A stretch of DNA of 21,044 bases from Haplomitrium mnioides (Eukaryota > Marchantiophyta > Haplomitriopsida > Calobryales), in assembly GCA_049999725.1 (NCBI GenBank), contig JBNGIS010016960.1, positions 1 to 21,044 on the forward strand, given 5' to 3'. Positions within the stretch are counted from its first letter, which is position 1. Every line of letters starts with the position of its first letter. The notes under the pieces are model-generated. The model made no database searches and was not told where the DNA came from. It was given only the letters and a program-made list of their open reading frames with translations. The position numbers were made by a program, and so were the translations under genes. Shown here piece after piece: positions 1-9,413 of this stretch.

Positions 1-1074
1 TAATTGACTCCCTGAAGAGCTTCTTAGAAGAACGATACATAACTCCAAGTAAATGCGGGACTTCTGCACTCATCGCGAACCAAGTTCCGCCTCAAAATTG
101 ACTCTTTACCACACCAGCTTCAACGCCCTACCCACATGATCACACTGCTAGGCAAGTGTCACACATTATATCATACGTCTTGATGAACTTCACAGGGGAT
201 CATTTTCTTCTTAGGGACATTCATTTCTGGCCCTTCATCATTGGTCGATTCCTTAGAGGGAGCTTCATTCACAACATTCGATTCTTCACAGGAGAGGCTT
301 CACACATCTTTCTTTGCTGGGCATTCACATTTCACAAGGATCTTCCCTCATACGCCCCGAATCCTTCTTTGCAGTAGTTCGTCTCAACTCAATCTTCATC
401 AGAAATCCTCATCAGCAAGGTAATTCTTCAGTTGGCCGCAGCGCAGCACAATCGATTCAAACGGGTCCTTCGTCGGGTTCAGCTCTTCATTTCGACTATC
501 GCAGCAAGGCTCGCATCACTTGGCTGCTTTGCAGCCGATCCTTCTTCGTTTACATGGGATTCATCGTCGTCACACACCCTTTCTCACAGCCATACTCACT
601 GAAAATCCACAGACACATTTGCGAGTCGCCTTGGCTTCTGCATATATCCCATAAGTTTCCCGCAATGTTGCTAAAGTAGTATATAAGGATCTCACTCCTT
701 TCGTCTTTCGAGAGGTAGCCCCCTAGAGGGGTGTAAGGCCACCGCATTCCCTTATTTGCCCCTGGACGGACCTAGTTCAGGGCTAAACCCCCCAGGGCAA
801 TCTGTCCTCTAAGTTAGATGGTTAGGAAATTAGTGGGCTTGGCTTGGCCCTCAACAATTAGAGTAGCTTTATTTCTTTTTATCCTTATCCTTTTATTTTT
901 ACTTACTCCTCAGCATGTCTTAAACCCTGTTTGTGTACATTCGAAGCACTTTTTTGAAAATTTTGCATGAAGTACCTTCACACCCGGCTGACAAGGTGAG
1001 ACCTATGAGTAGAGCAACTGATGATGGTGCCTCTACATCTAGAGGTTAGACATAGCATGTTGTTGCGACTCAAT
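1..1074. other. Retroelement flank or LTR-like region, no gene called
   Basis: No recognisable protein. A TATATAAG motif at 680-687, followed by GC-rich inverted repeats (for example CCCCT/AGGGG at 720-731), could be the promoter and leader of the LTR belonging to the plus-strand element downstream. The minus strand at about 350-165 has an acidic, codon-like stretch interrupted by stops. No second LTR copy was found to confirm the boundaries. Confidence 0.4.
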
Positions 1075-1850
1075 TGATGGAGTTATCAGCCTAACTAGCA
1101 TTTGAAAGAACCATATTCAGATCTAGTGTGGTGTCCATCGACAATTAGAGTGGTATTTTCTGACTTGTTGGTCATTCAGATGTGGTATACAAGCCAACTA
1201 GAGTGCTATTGGATTCAGGTACACAGTCGTTGATGTTAAGCAAGTCAATTGTGCATGGATTGGGATTAACGTCATGAGATGTAGAGATTTGTCTTTTTCC
1301 AATCCAAACTTCATTGGGAGGACCTTCACCCAAACAACACATCACACATGGAGAGATTGAGCTTAGAGTGCAAGCTGGCCATCCCACAAATAGTTCATAT
1401 GTAAGCGCTTGAGCTATACTCACCAAGGTCGAGTCTTATGATGTTTTAGTAAGGTGTACAATGCTATATCCCATGGGGTTTACTATTGATTTTTTGGACG
1501 ATTCAGTGTTCTATCGATCTAGATGGCAATCTAGAGAGGCACGAGTGTGCAAGTTGCGTGTCAGATTCAGTGGACTTGTTGAGGGTCCACTATCACAACT
1601 TATGGCGTTGTCACCATTTTGTGAGGCGATCACTAACTATTTTGACTTGTTGGAAGGGAATGTACATGCAACCAACATTCCTTCCATTGATGAGGCGTCT
1701 CCAGAGTTTACAAGGCCAACATCGTTGTCAGGTGAGGTGATTTCTACTATTGGAAGTAAGAAGAGGTTGTGGTAGTTACATACGTCCAGATTGGTTGAGG
1801 ATGCTTGGTAGGATGCATTTGCGCCATATCCTACATTGGATGGTTCTGTC
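1075..1850 (+). mobile_element. Plus-strand LTR-retroelement remnant: gag-end and aspartic protease region
   Basis: One frame (codons starting at multiples of three) reads FERTIFRSSVVSID, then VYKPTRVLLDSGTQSLML (catalytic DSG triplet at 1212-1220), and after two TGA stops (1275, 1410) ILTKVESYDVLV and MLYPMGFTIDFLDDSVFYRS (to about 1520). DSG followed by a YDVLVG-like strand and an LYPMGFTID block is the pattern of a retroviral-type protease in a plant or algal retroelement polyprotein. The frame continues to about 2169 with scattered stops, so the element is decayed but little rearranged up to there. Family assignment is from pattern memory. Confidence 0.72.
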
Positions 1851-2169
1851 ACACCTGGGCATATGAATCTTTCACCACTAGATATTATATTGATTTCATG
1901 GCAGTATCTTGCTTATAGTATTTGTTTATTGAAGTTGTTTTGAGGCATCAGTATAGGGTCAGCTTTTGTGCTCTAAGTAGAAATTCCAATTTGGCAATAT
2001 TTGTATATAGAGAAAGGTGAGATTGCCCACAAGATCTCCTTGAGGCATGTGGCACTAATGGTTGAGCCATATCCACAATTGCTTTAAATTAGTGCAGTGC
2101 AAGGTTGTCTGTATGCATTTTCTACCGAAAACTTATTGTCAAGAGCAAACCACTTAGCTGGAATGGGCA
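1851..2169 (+). mobile_element. Same polyprotein, C5-methyltransferase-like segment
   Basis: Continues in the same frame as the protease. It reads LLKLF-stop-GISIGSAFVL (1926-1973), a hydrophobic strand followed by Gly-rich F-x-G-I-x-x-G. Next come WQYLYIEKGEIAHKISLRHV (about 1998-2057) and EPYPQLL. This resembles motif I and the following acidic strand of C5-cytosine DNA methyltransferases. The segment ends at the LTR edge at 2170, before any motif IV could appear. In-frame stops at 1941, 1974 and 2082 show decay. The methyltransferase call is inference from short motifs; another Rossmann-like domain is possible. Confidence 0.42.
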
Positions 2170-2645
2170 TGTAAGAGAACTCAAAGACCAAATCCAAATG
2201 AGTAAGAACTCATAAATAACTCTAGTAGAGTTCTTCAACCAAATGTCATTAAGGCAAGAAAAACAAAGCAAAACCACAACAAGATAACTCTAATAGAGTT
2301 ATGCAACTCAAGGCCCAAGCTAAGACTAAGACTGCAAGCAAAAGCCAAGCAACCAAAGAACCCAAGTGATTTGAGAGGAACTCTAGAATGGGGAGTGGGG
2401 CTATGAATCCCTTCTATTTATACAAAAGAAGAAGGTGTCATCCCTCTTTTTTCACTTACAAGTTATTTCCAATTTCAACCATAAATTGATCACTTAGAAG
2501 TCACTTCTAATTTCAACCCTAAAATTCTAAAAATAACTTCACAAATAAGTAATCTTATCTCAACCCTAAAAGTGACCTTCTACCACTTCCTTCACTCCTC
2601 TCCATTTTCTTATAAATAGCACAACATCATGCTTGTACTATTACA
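2170..2645 (-). repeat. LTR of the minus-strand Ty3/gypsy element (3' LTR)
   Basis: 476 bp bounded by TGTAA at the left and TTACA at the right, a 5-base terminal inverted repeat with the TG...CA ends usual for LTRs. It lies just beyond the end of the chromodomain ORF on the minus strand. It is preceded (minus-strand sense) by a purine-rich AGAAGGTGAGAA resembling a polypurine tract. A TATA box lies inside at 2422-2415. The matching 5' LTR was not found at the other end. Confidence 0.7.
2415..2422 (-). promoter_or_regulatory. TATA box of the gypsy LTR
   Basis: TATAAATA on the minus strand, about 223 nt into the LTR, a normal place for the U3 promoter of a plant LTR element. Confidence 0.6.
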
Positions 2646-2658
2646 TAATTCTCACCTT

Positions 2659-2970
2659 CTAATTGATGGCGTCATCGTCACGACTGACAGTTTCAAATAA
2701 TAGAATATCTTCTTGAGCATTCTCAAGATTAGAACATGGTTCCCAAGTAGCATCATGAAGCGGATATCCCTTCCACAAAAGTTTACATTGAACTTGAGGA
2801 TGTCGCTCACGCATGAGTACTCGCTTAGCCAAAATACGACCCACCTCATATTTTTCATAATCATCAAGAACAATAGATGGAGGAGAAATTTGAACACGAT
2901 TTGAAAAAGAAGATGGACTAGAAATAAAAGGTTTAATTTTAGATACATGAAATACATGATGAATCTTCAT
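2659..2970 (-). pseudogene. gypsy pol C-terminus with chromodomain
   Basis: 103 codons: FHVSKIKPFI (end of the integrase GPY/F-type region), then a chromodomain reading EVGRILAKR...QVQCKLLWKGYPLHDATWEP. The W-K-G-Y-x5-T-W-E-P block marks the element as a chromovirus. Confidence 0.88.
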
Positions 2971-3142
2971 TTAGCGAGGAAGATCAAGTTTATACGCAAC
3001 GAGAGAAATAACTTGAGAAATTAAGAAAAGACCAATCTAAGTTGGAAATAACTTACAGACTTGAGTATCCAAAGACAAATGAAGATCATGAGTAGAAAAC
3101 ATAACTTGGTCACCTAAAACATAAGAAAAATCATGACAATGT

Positions 3143-3960
3143 TTATGAGCATATTTTTTTGCCGATTTTGAGTAATAACAAGATGGTTTCTAGCATCTTG
3201 CAAAGAGGAAGATAAACAAGACAAAAAGGTACAAAAACTTGGAACATTGGAAGAGGAAGGAGAAAGCAAGCCATTGGGAACAAGAGGATGTTAACCATAA
3301 TTAAGAAAGAAATGATAAAATCCAATACTTGATTGTTTGGAGTTGTTGTATGCAAACTCCACAGTTGGTAAGAAACTATCTCAATTTGTGTAATAAACGT
3401 TGATGAAAGCTCAAAGCCTATCCTCCACAATGCAATTTTTTCGTTCAATTTGCCCATCTGTTTGAGTTTTATAAGTCGTAGACATAGATAGTTTGGTACC
3501 CAAAAGTGTAAACAACTCACGCCAAAACTTCCCAGTAAATCATGGATCTCTATTAGACATTAACATCTTTGGTGCTCCATGATATCAAAAGACTAAATCA
3601 AAGTAAATCTTTGTCAATTGTGGAGTATCTACCTTATTGACTGTTGGTGCTAGATGAATTTGTTTGCTTAGCTTATCCACAAACACCACAATGACAGTAA
3701 ACCCATGAGGCATGGTTGGAAGCGAAGTGACAAGATCTAAACTTACATGTTCCTATCGAGTAGTAGGAGTTGGTAGTGGTTGAAGAAGGCTAGCTGGTTT
3801 TTGATTTGAAGTCCTGTTTTGCTAATAACTTTCACAAGAACGAACAAAATCGCAAACATCTCCAGCTAGGTTTGGCCACCACCAAGTGCGTTGAAGCAAC
3901 TCCATAGTCTTGTCTACCCCAATATGCTCAAAGATTGGAATGTCATGTGCTTCTTGTAAA
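3143..3960 (-). pseudogene. gypsy integrase core, broken
   Basis: Short blocks are legible on the minus strand: SNRDP (near 3550) and YKTQTDGQIER (near 3475-3440), the latter matching the Y-H-P-Q-T-D-G-Q-T-E-R signature. Stops and frameshifts lie between the blocks. Confidence 0.78.
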
Positions 3961-3968
3961 CAGGCCTT

Positions 3969-4770
3969 TCAAAGTGCATCATCTTGTGGGACATATATTT
4001 TATAGCCTTGATAGAGAATACCATTCTGAATGAAAAAGAAAGGATACTCACTATCGTTGACTACCAAACATGCCCTAACAAGATTAAAGAAGACATCTTC
4101 ATGTAGCTTTTGTTGAAAGCCGTCACTGGTTGCTTCATCAAGATGCAATATACTAACATTTGTAACCTCCAATGTATTTAGTCGATGATCCGGTCTTCGT
4201 GATAATACATCAGGAATGGTATAGAACCTTCCTGGCTTGTACTCCAACTTGATATCAAAAAGCTGTAGCTGACTTTCCTATCGATGATGACGACTTGTCA
4301 TATTTTCCAAGTGAATGAATTGCAGCAAGGGCTTGTGATCGGTGCATATAAGTATATGCTTTCCTAGCAAATAGTGTCTCCAAACCTTGGTAGCATAAGT
4401 CATCATCAATTGCTCTCTATCCCTTGAAGAACAATTTCTCTCCGTTGCATTAGTCGACGTGACATGAAGGCAACTGGATGAAGTCCATCCTCAAACTCTA
4501 GTTGTAATAGTGCTCCAATAGCAAAATTATAGGCATCAAAATCAACTATAGAATGTGTGTTTGGATCATACAGTTATAGAATTGGACAAGAAGACATTGC
4601 ATCTTTGAGTCGTTGAAATGCCTCTTACTCTTTGGTTGTCCATTGAAACGTTGCCTCCTTGCCTAACAAATTCGTAAGCAGTGCAATAATGTGAGCATAG
4701 TAATGGATTAATCTTGGATAAAACTTGCCAATCTATTGAAAGCTCGAACATCCTTTGCATCATTTGGTGT
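3969..4770 (-). pseudogene. gypsy RNase H and RH-integrase linker
   Basis: MEYKPGRFYTIPDVLSRRPD (4247-4188) is the conserved end of gypsy RNase H (Y-x-P-G-x2-N-x-V-A-D-A-L-S-R-R). It is followed by the linker to integrase (GILYQGYKIYVPQDDAL). Upstream RNase H blocks are split by stops. Confidence 0.83.
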
Positions 4771-4879
4771 TGGCCACTCTATAATAGCTTTAATTTTCTC
4801 TTCCTCTATCTTGATGCCATCCGCACACACTTTATGTCCTAGGTAAGTCACTTCTTGCTTCCAAAATTCACACTTAGAC

Positions 4880-5704
4880 TTCTTGCAATAAAACTTCCAA
4901 TTTTCTCTTCAGTAGTCTTTGCACTACTTCTTTGAGATGATCACGATACTCAACTTCGCTTTTACTAAAGATAATGATATTGTCCAAAAACACCAACACT
5001 GACTTATCCAATAAACCATCAAAAACTTGATGTATTTGATCCATGAAGATTGCTTGAGCATTAGTAAGGCCAAATGTAAGATCCTTTTACTCAAAATGCC
5101 TATATCTTATACAAAAAGTTGTCTTTAGCACATCACTTGACTTGATTGGAATTTTCCAATATCCACTTTGAAGATCCAACTTAGAAAATAATCGCCCTCC
5201 ACTCAATTGATCAAACAAATCATCAATACAAGGTAGAGGATAGACATTCTTCATTGTTTGATTGCTCAATCCTCAATAATTGGTACAAAGACGAAATCCA
5301 CCATCCTTCTTTGATATAAAGAATACCAAAGCTCTATAAGGCAAAGTACTATACTGAAAGAAATCCTTCTAAAGAAGATCTGTCAAGGTCTTTCGAAGCT
5401 CCTCTAATTCTTAAGGCGATAACTGATATATAAGTCGATTATAAAGAGTACTTTCTGGTATCAACTCAATCGGAAAAAACATTCCTCGATTATCTAGTAA
5501 CCAATTTGGCGAATCCTCCAAAAACACATCCAAAAATTCCTTGAAAATATCATATATCATTGAGGTAAGCGCATTTTTTCCTCCCTCCTTACTCAAGCCC
5601 ATGATGGGTTTGATCCAAATAGCAAAGACAAGCAACTCTTGCTCCACTAGATTAACATGTTGAATTGATTTAGACTTCTTCACCAATGGTGTCCAACATC
5701 CCAA
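4880..5704 (-). pseudogene. gypsy reverse transcriptase, broken, with active-site change
   Basis: The N-terminal part reads IYDIFKEFLDVFLED...IELIPEST (5704-5411). The palm reads NVYPLPCIDDLFDQLSGGRLFSKLDLQSGYW (within 5269-5087). The catalytic box reads VFLDNIIIFSK, with Asp at 4984-4982 followed by Asn at 4981-4979 where the family has a second Asp. Frame breaks separate the blocks. Confidence 0.88.
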
Positions 5705-6068
5705 AAGAAATTTTTTACCTTGTAAGGTAATTTGAATCTGTCGTTTTTCCCAATCAAATTGAGCAAATCAAACTTCAAGCCAAAGCAACCATAAAATGAT
5801 GTCATATTTCAAAACATGAGGTGCAAGGTATTTGCTTTGTATCCGTGATGAGGACTTAATTTACTAGAATTTTGATGCTAGTAGTAATTTGGATTGAAGG
5901 TATTGTGGTACTATTGTTTACAAAGCTAGATTCTGAAAGGGATTGATTGGTTGTTGGCTTTTGTCACTCAGCTTGATTGCTAGCTGCGGTTGCTCCCTTG
6001 GTGCTTGCAAGTAAATAAAGTTATTTGCTTTCGGTAAATAAAATAAAATAAAATAAAACAATGTCACA

Positions 6069-6317
6069 TTATACAAGTGCAATAACAAATCGCATAAATT
6101 CCGCATACTCTTTTCCAACCCTTAGAAGAAATGGCTTTTGAGAGCAAATTACGTCATGCTTTTGGCCATCGGCCCTAGTCACAATTTTCCCCTTGATATA
6201 CCTAAAGTTTGCTTTGATTGTCTTAGCAAAATGTAGTGACATAAAATTTTCAGAACTCCCGCTATCCACTAACATTATATAAGAGTGCTCCTCAATCATA
6301 CCATCAATATAGAACAA
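6069..6317 (-). pseudogene. gypsy aspartic protease domain
   Basis: Contains MLVDSGSSENFMSLHFAK, the retropepsin D-S-G-S-S/T-x-N-F-I/M pattern of plant gypsy elements, between gag and RT. The catalytic DSG is intact in this fragment. Confidence 0.85.
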
Positions 6318-6359
6318 TCTGCATCAAATTCTTGTCAATTTTTAATTCCGTTAGAGCTT

Positions 6360-6950
6360 GCAAAGTTTTGAGTACGTTATTCGAATAGTTAAGGACGTGA
6401 CCTAGCTTCTGTAGTAGTAAGTAATGAGTCATATTGCTCTACCATACACATTGTTTCTTCTAATAGAGTAGGCTCTCATTGTAGCTTCCATTCTCGTGCG
6501 AGGCTTCAATCTCCAAACAAACCAGTATAGTGCTTGTTCTTCTCTTATATAAGGAATTTGCATAATTTTTTCCTAAAAATATGTCACATAGCTTCTCACT
6601 CTACCAAGTTGCTTCAATTTGGCCAATTGATCTCTTGCTACTTTTGAAGCATTTACAACCCTAAATCTTGAAATCACATCTTCTTTGAATTCACACCAAG
6701 AAACAATAAAAGCAATAAATCCACGTCTATTTGATAGAACAAGAGTCTTTGCAACTTCTTCTAGTTGACTTGTGACAAATAGAATTCGTCAACCATCTTT
6801 TCTAATGTTTGTGGCTTCAAAATATTGCTCACAATCGAATATAAAGTTCTCAGATGCATTACAAACCAACTTTCTATCATATGCTTTTGGCGTTGGAAAT
6901 TGCCTATAACTCTCTTCTTCTCGAAAAGTTGCTATTTCTTTCATGCTCAC
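6360..6950 (-). pseudogene. gypsy gag (retrotransposon gag domain), broken
   Basis: The minus strand reads FIFDCEQYFEATNIRKD, then CEFKEDVISRFRVVNASKVARDQLAKLKQLGRVRSYV (about 6695-6570) and a stop before EKIMQIPYIREE. The W/F-x2-F...RF...AR-x-L-x2-LKQ-x-G-x-V-x2-Y pattern is the classic plant gypsy gag core. Confidence 0.8.
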
Positions 6951-7003
6951 TTCCAAAACATGTGAAAGATCCCAGGGTGGGACGAGTTCTTGTAAGTTTG
7001 AAG

Positions 7004-7138
7004 TGTATGTTATGTGGTTCTCCTAAAGGAGCAACCATTATGTTGATTTGTGATAGATGTTCTAGAGGATGGCATATGTCATGTTTGACGTCTCCATTGG
7101 CTATGATTCATGACGGGTTATGGTTTTACTCTCACTGC
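7004..7138 (+). pseudogene. PHD-type zinc finger of the plus-strand retroelement, degenerate
   Basis: Reads CMLCGSPKGATIMLICDRC, then SRGWHMSCLTSPL and GLWFYSHC, a C4HC3 PHD pattern (C-x2-C-x11-C-x2-C-x4-H-x2-C). The seventh ligand, expected in W-F/Y-C-P-x-C, is Tyr. It starts within about 50 nt of the end of the minus-strand gypsy element. A stop (TAG) follows at 7142-7144. I infer it is the continuation of the element at 1075-2169, split by the gypsy insertion. A captured host PHD gene fragment is the alternative. Confidence 0.62.
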
Positions 7139-7144
7139 TCATAG

Positions 7145-7955
7145 TACAACTAGTTTCCATTGAGTTCTAAGGTTGGTATAGATTATAGGAGGCGAACGAT
7201 GGAGCTCCATTGCACCTGATCTCCTAGTCTTTGCATCAGTAGGTGTATATCAATTTTCTAAGAGATAGATGGCTAGCTAGTGTTAGAGGACTTGACTACC
7301 AGCTAGAAGGGCTATTGTGAGGTCTCGTGCATTGTATGCGCATGAGCCTCAATTGTTTGTCATTATATGTTGTATGTTTGTAGATGTCATGGAATGTGTG
7401 TGGGCAATGTAGTTGTGTAAGCTGTGTGTATGCGCACAACAACTCTCACACCATTCTATGTAGACTTCTATTTTTAGGCACTTTAAGTTTTTCGTCTTTT
7501 TGTATCTTAGTATATAAGGTCGTGTACTCTCATCAAAAATTTGTCTTTCGATGTCTATTTTGTATAAACCAAGAAGAGAGCTGAGGTATTGCAACTCTAG
7601 GAGAAGCGTGGATTCCTTATAAGCAAAGTTACGTTGGTTTTGATATCGGAAGATCAACATTGGAATTTCTCGAGAATGTATCACTTGAGAAAACACATTG
7701 CAGGATCTCATTGTATATGCATAAGACTCAATTGTTTGTCATTCTTTGTTGTATGTTTGTAGATGTCGTAAAATGTGTGTGGACGATGTAGTTGTGTAAG
7801 CGATGTGTATCCGTACGACATGTCATTTAGCAAACCTTTCTTGAAAAAAGTGATATGTTGAGTTGGTGTAGGCATCAACACAAATAGTGTCTGATACTCT
7901 AAAAAAGTGCTTACTTTACATAGTAGCTTGAATTTTATTTTTATTTGTTTGCCCG
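7145..7955. repeat. Retroelement-derived spacer with 111-bp direct repeats and an internal TATA motif
   Basis: The segments 7330-7440 and 7709-7819 are similar direct repeats (CATTGTATGCGCATGAGCCTC... against CATTGTATATGCATAAGACTC..., both running on into TTGTATGTTTGTAGATGTC), offset 379 bases. Between them lies TATATAAG (7511-7518). It looks like a duplicated LTR-like promoter segment. No coding domain recognised. Confidence 0.6.
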
Positions 7956-8300
7956 ATCAATTTAAATGAATTGGCTTTCAAGCCAAAGTAAGCGTAGAGC
8001 AATATCATGTTGCACTATTGCAACTAAAAATTGTATATATTTAGTACACTTATTTCCAATCTTAGAAAAAAAAAGGTTAACTTGTGCTTTGATTCTTTTA
8101 TCAAATCAAAATGATATGAAACTCTCAAAACTACCACAATCCACTAATATTCAACAAGGTTGATTATTAGTCATACTATCAATTTTTTGGAACAAGTTAC
8201 TTCAACATCTTGCTAGGCTTTTAATTCCATTCAAACTAATGAAGCTTCAAATGAGCTACTCGTTTGGTTTTATCGAGTTTTGATGCTTCATTGGTTATCT
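7955..8300 (-). mobile_element. Second, more decayed gypsy protease-region fragment
   Basis: Similar to 6060-6400 of the main gypsy element in the same orientation. The minus strand reads VDCGSFESFISF where the main copy has VDSGSSENFMSL. The flanking strings TTTGATT...TTATCAAA and TTTTTAATTCCRTT-like blocks also line up. The catalytic Ser of DSG is Cys here. Confidence 0.6.
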
Positions 8301-8821
8301 TCTTCTATTGTTGCTCAATGGAAAAGAGAGTGAGATGAGTCTTGGTAACATGAGAAATCCATTTTAAGCGTGTATGATCTACAAGTGCAACAACCCCATT
8401 TAATGTAGAATGCACAACAATTCTTATAAGCAATGCACAATGTCTAAGAAATCTATTTAAGACTATTCAAGACCACATATATACAAGCTATCTCAATATA
8501 AAATATGCAATTCTTATTAGTAATTCACAATTCTTACCTGTCAATACATACGTTTTTATATTAATATATTTTATTGAATAAAACATACCTAATTTTTATT
8601 TTGCTTTACTTGGGTACCAAGCTTCTATGTGGAAATTTCCCATTTGCCTGTCCTGACTGTTTTTTAAAACCCATATAATATTGAACTACTCAATTGTACC
8701 TATTACTACACAAATGAATTTACCTTTTTATTGCAGCTGTAGGTTAAATTTAATGAATATAATAAGAATAAAGACCGAGGAGATCCCATAACAACAATGG
8801 TGAAATCTAATTGAGGTAACA
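8301..8821. other. AT-rich intergenic spacer
   Basis: AT-rich DNA without coding signal, RNA gene or clear repeat. It ends at the assembly gap. Confidence 0.6.
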
Positions 8822-8921
8822 NNNNNNNNNNNNNNNNNNNNNNNNNNNNNNNNNNNNNNNNNNNNNNNNNNNNNNNNNNNNNNNNNNNNNNNNNNNNNNN
8901 NNNNNNNNNNNNNNNNNNNNN
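8822..8921. other. Assembly gap (100 N)
   Basis: Exactly 100 N, the usual placeholder for a gap of unknown size. Distances across it are not reliable. Confidence 0.98.
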
Positions 8922-9413
8922 TCCATAAAAAACTCCGAGTAGGAAAGAAAGTATTCAAAACCCAAATGGGAAAAATGCTAGAAAACATGGGTTGGAACGA
9001 CCAATGAACAGTGGCAATGCTTTCTGAGGCAATTCTGTGTGAGCCTGGGCATGCATGCAGAGATCATCCTGTTCCCGATTGTGGTATTGTATTAAAAATA
9101 CAGAAAATTTCACAGAATTTACAATGAATAATTTAGGCCAAGTTCGGTTACCCAATACTCGGACAATCGGGAGGGAACCCTGTATAACCATATATGAGGA
9201 AAACTAAGCACCAAGAGAAATATGATGGGTGCCAAAGAGGGTTCTCTCAAGTGTGATAGATCTGCACTCGCTACTTTTCCACTGGTTTGCTAAATTAGGA
9301 GCTTGAGAGGCTCAGGCCCGACAAGTCAAAGTCAATTCCTACTAATTTACACATGAGGTGGTAAGAACTGGTTTGTGTGCTCCTAATTAATTATTCAACT
9401 AATCTCAATTATA
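8922..9413 (-). other. 3' flank / 3' UTR of the lipase gene
   Basis: Sequence following the lipase stop codon on the minus strand. No canonical AATAAA was found on the minus strand here; AT-rich far-upstream-type strings near 9105-9135 may serve polyadenylation. No other coding content. Confidence 0.45.

Larger units (their letters stand above)
2646..6950 (-). mobile_element. Ty3/gypsy chromovirus internal region, degenerate
   Basis: Read on the minus strand from high to low coordinates, the gypsy order is complete: gag (about 6950-6360), protease (6317-6069), RT (about 5700-4880), RNase H (about 4770-4250), RH-integrase linker (4247-3969), integrase (about 3960-3150) and a C-terminal chromodomain (2970-2659). 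Stops and frameshifts interrupt every domain, so it cannot encode a full polyprotein. The gag end stops at about 6950 without a primer-binding site or 5' LTR, so that end is truncated. Confidence 0.9.

Noticed and set aside
7630-7655. Copia-type primer-binding site (TTGATATCGGAAG resembling TGGTATCAGAGC)
   Set aside because: Too many mismatches, and no copia protein is found downstream.
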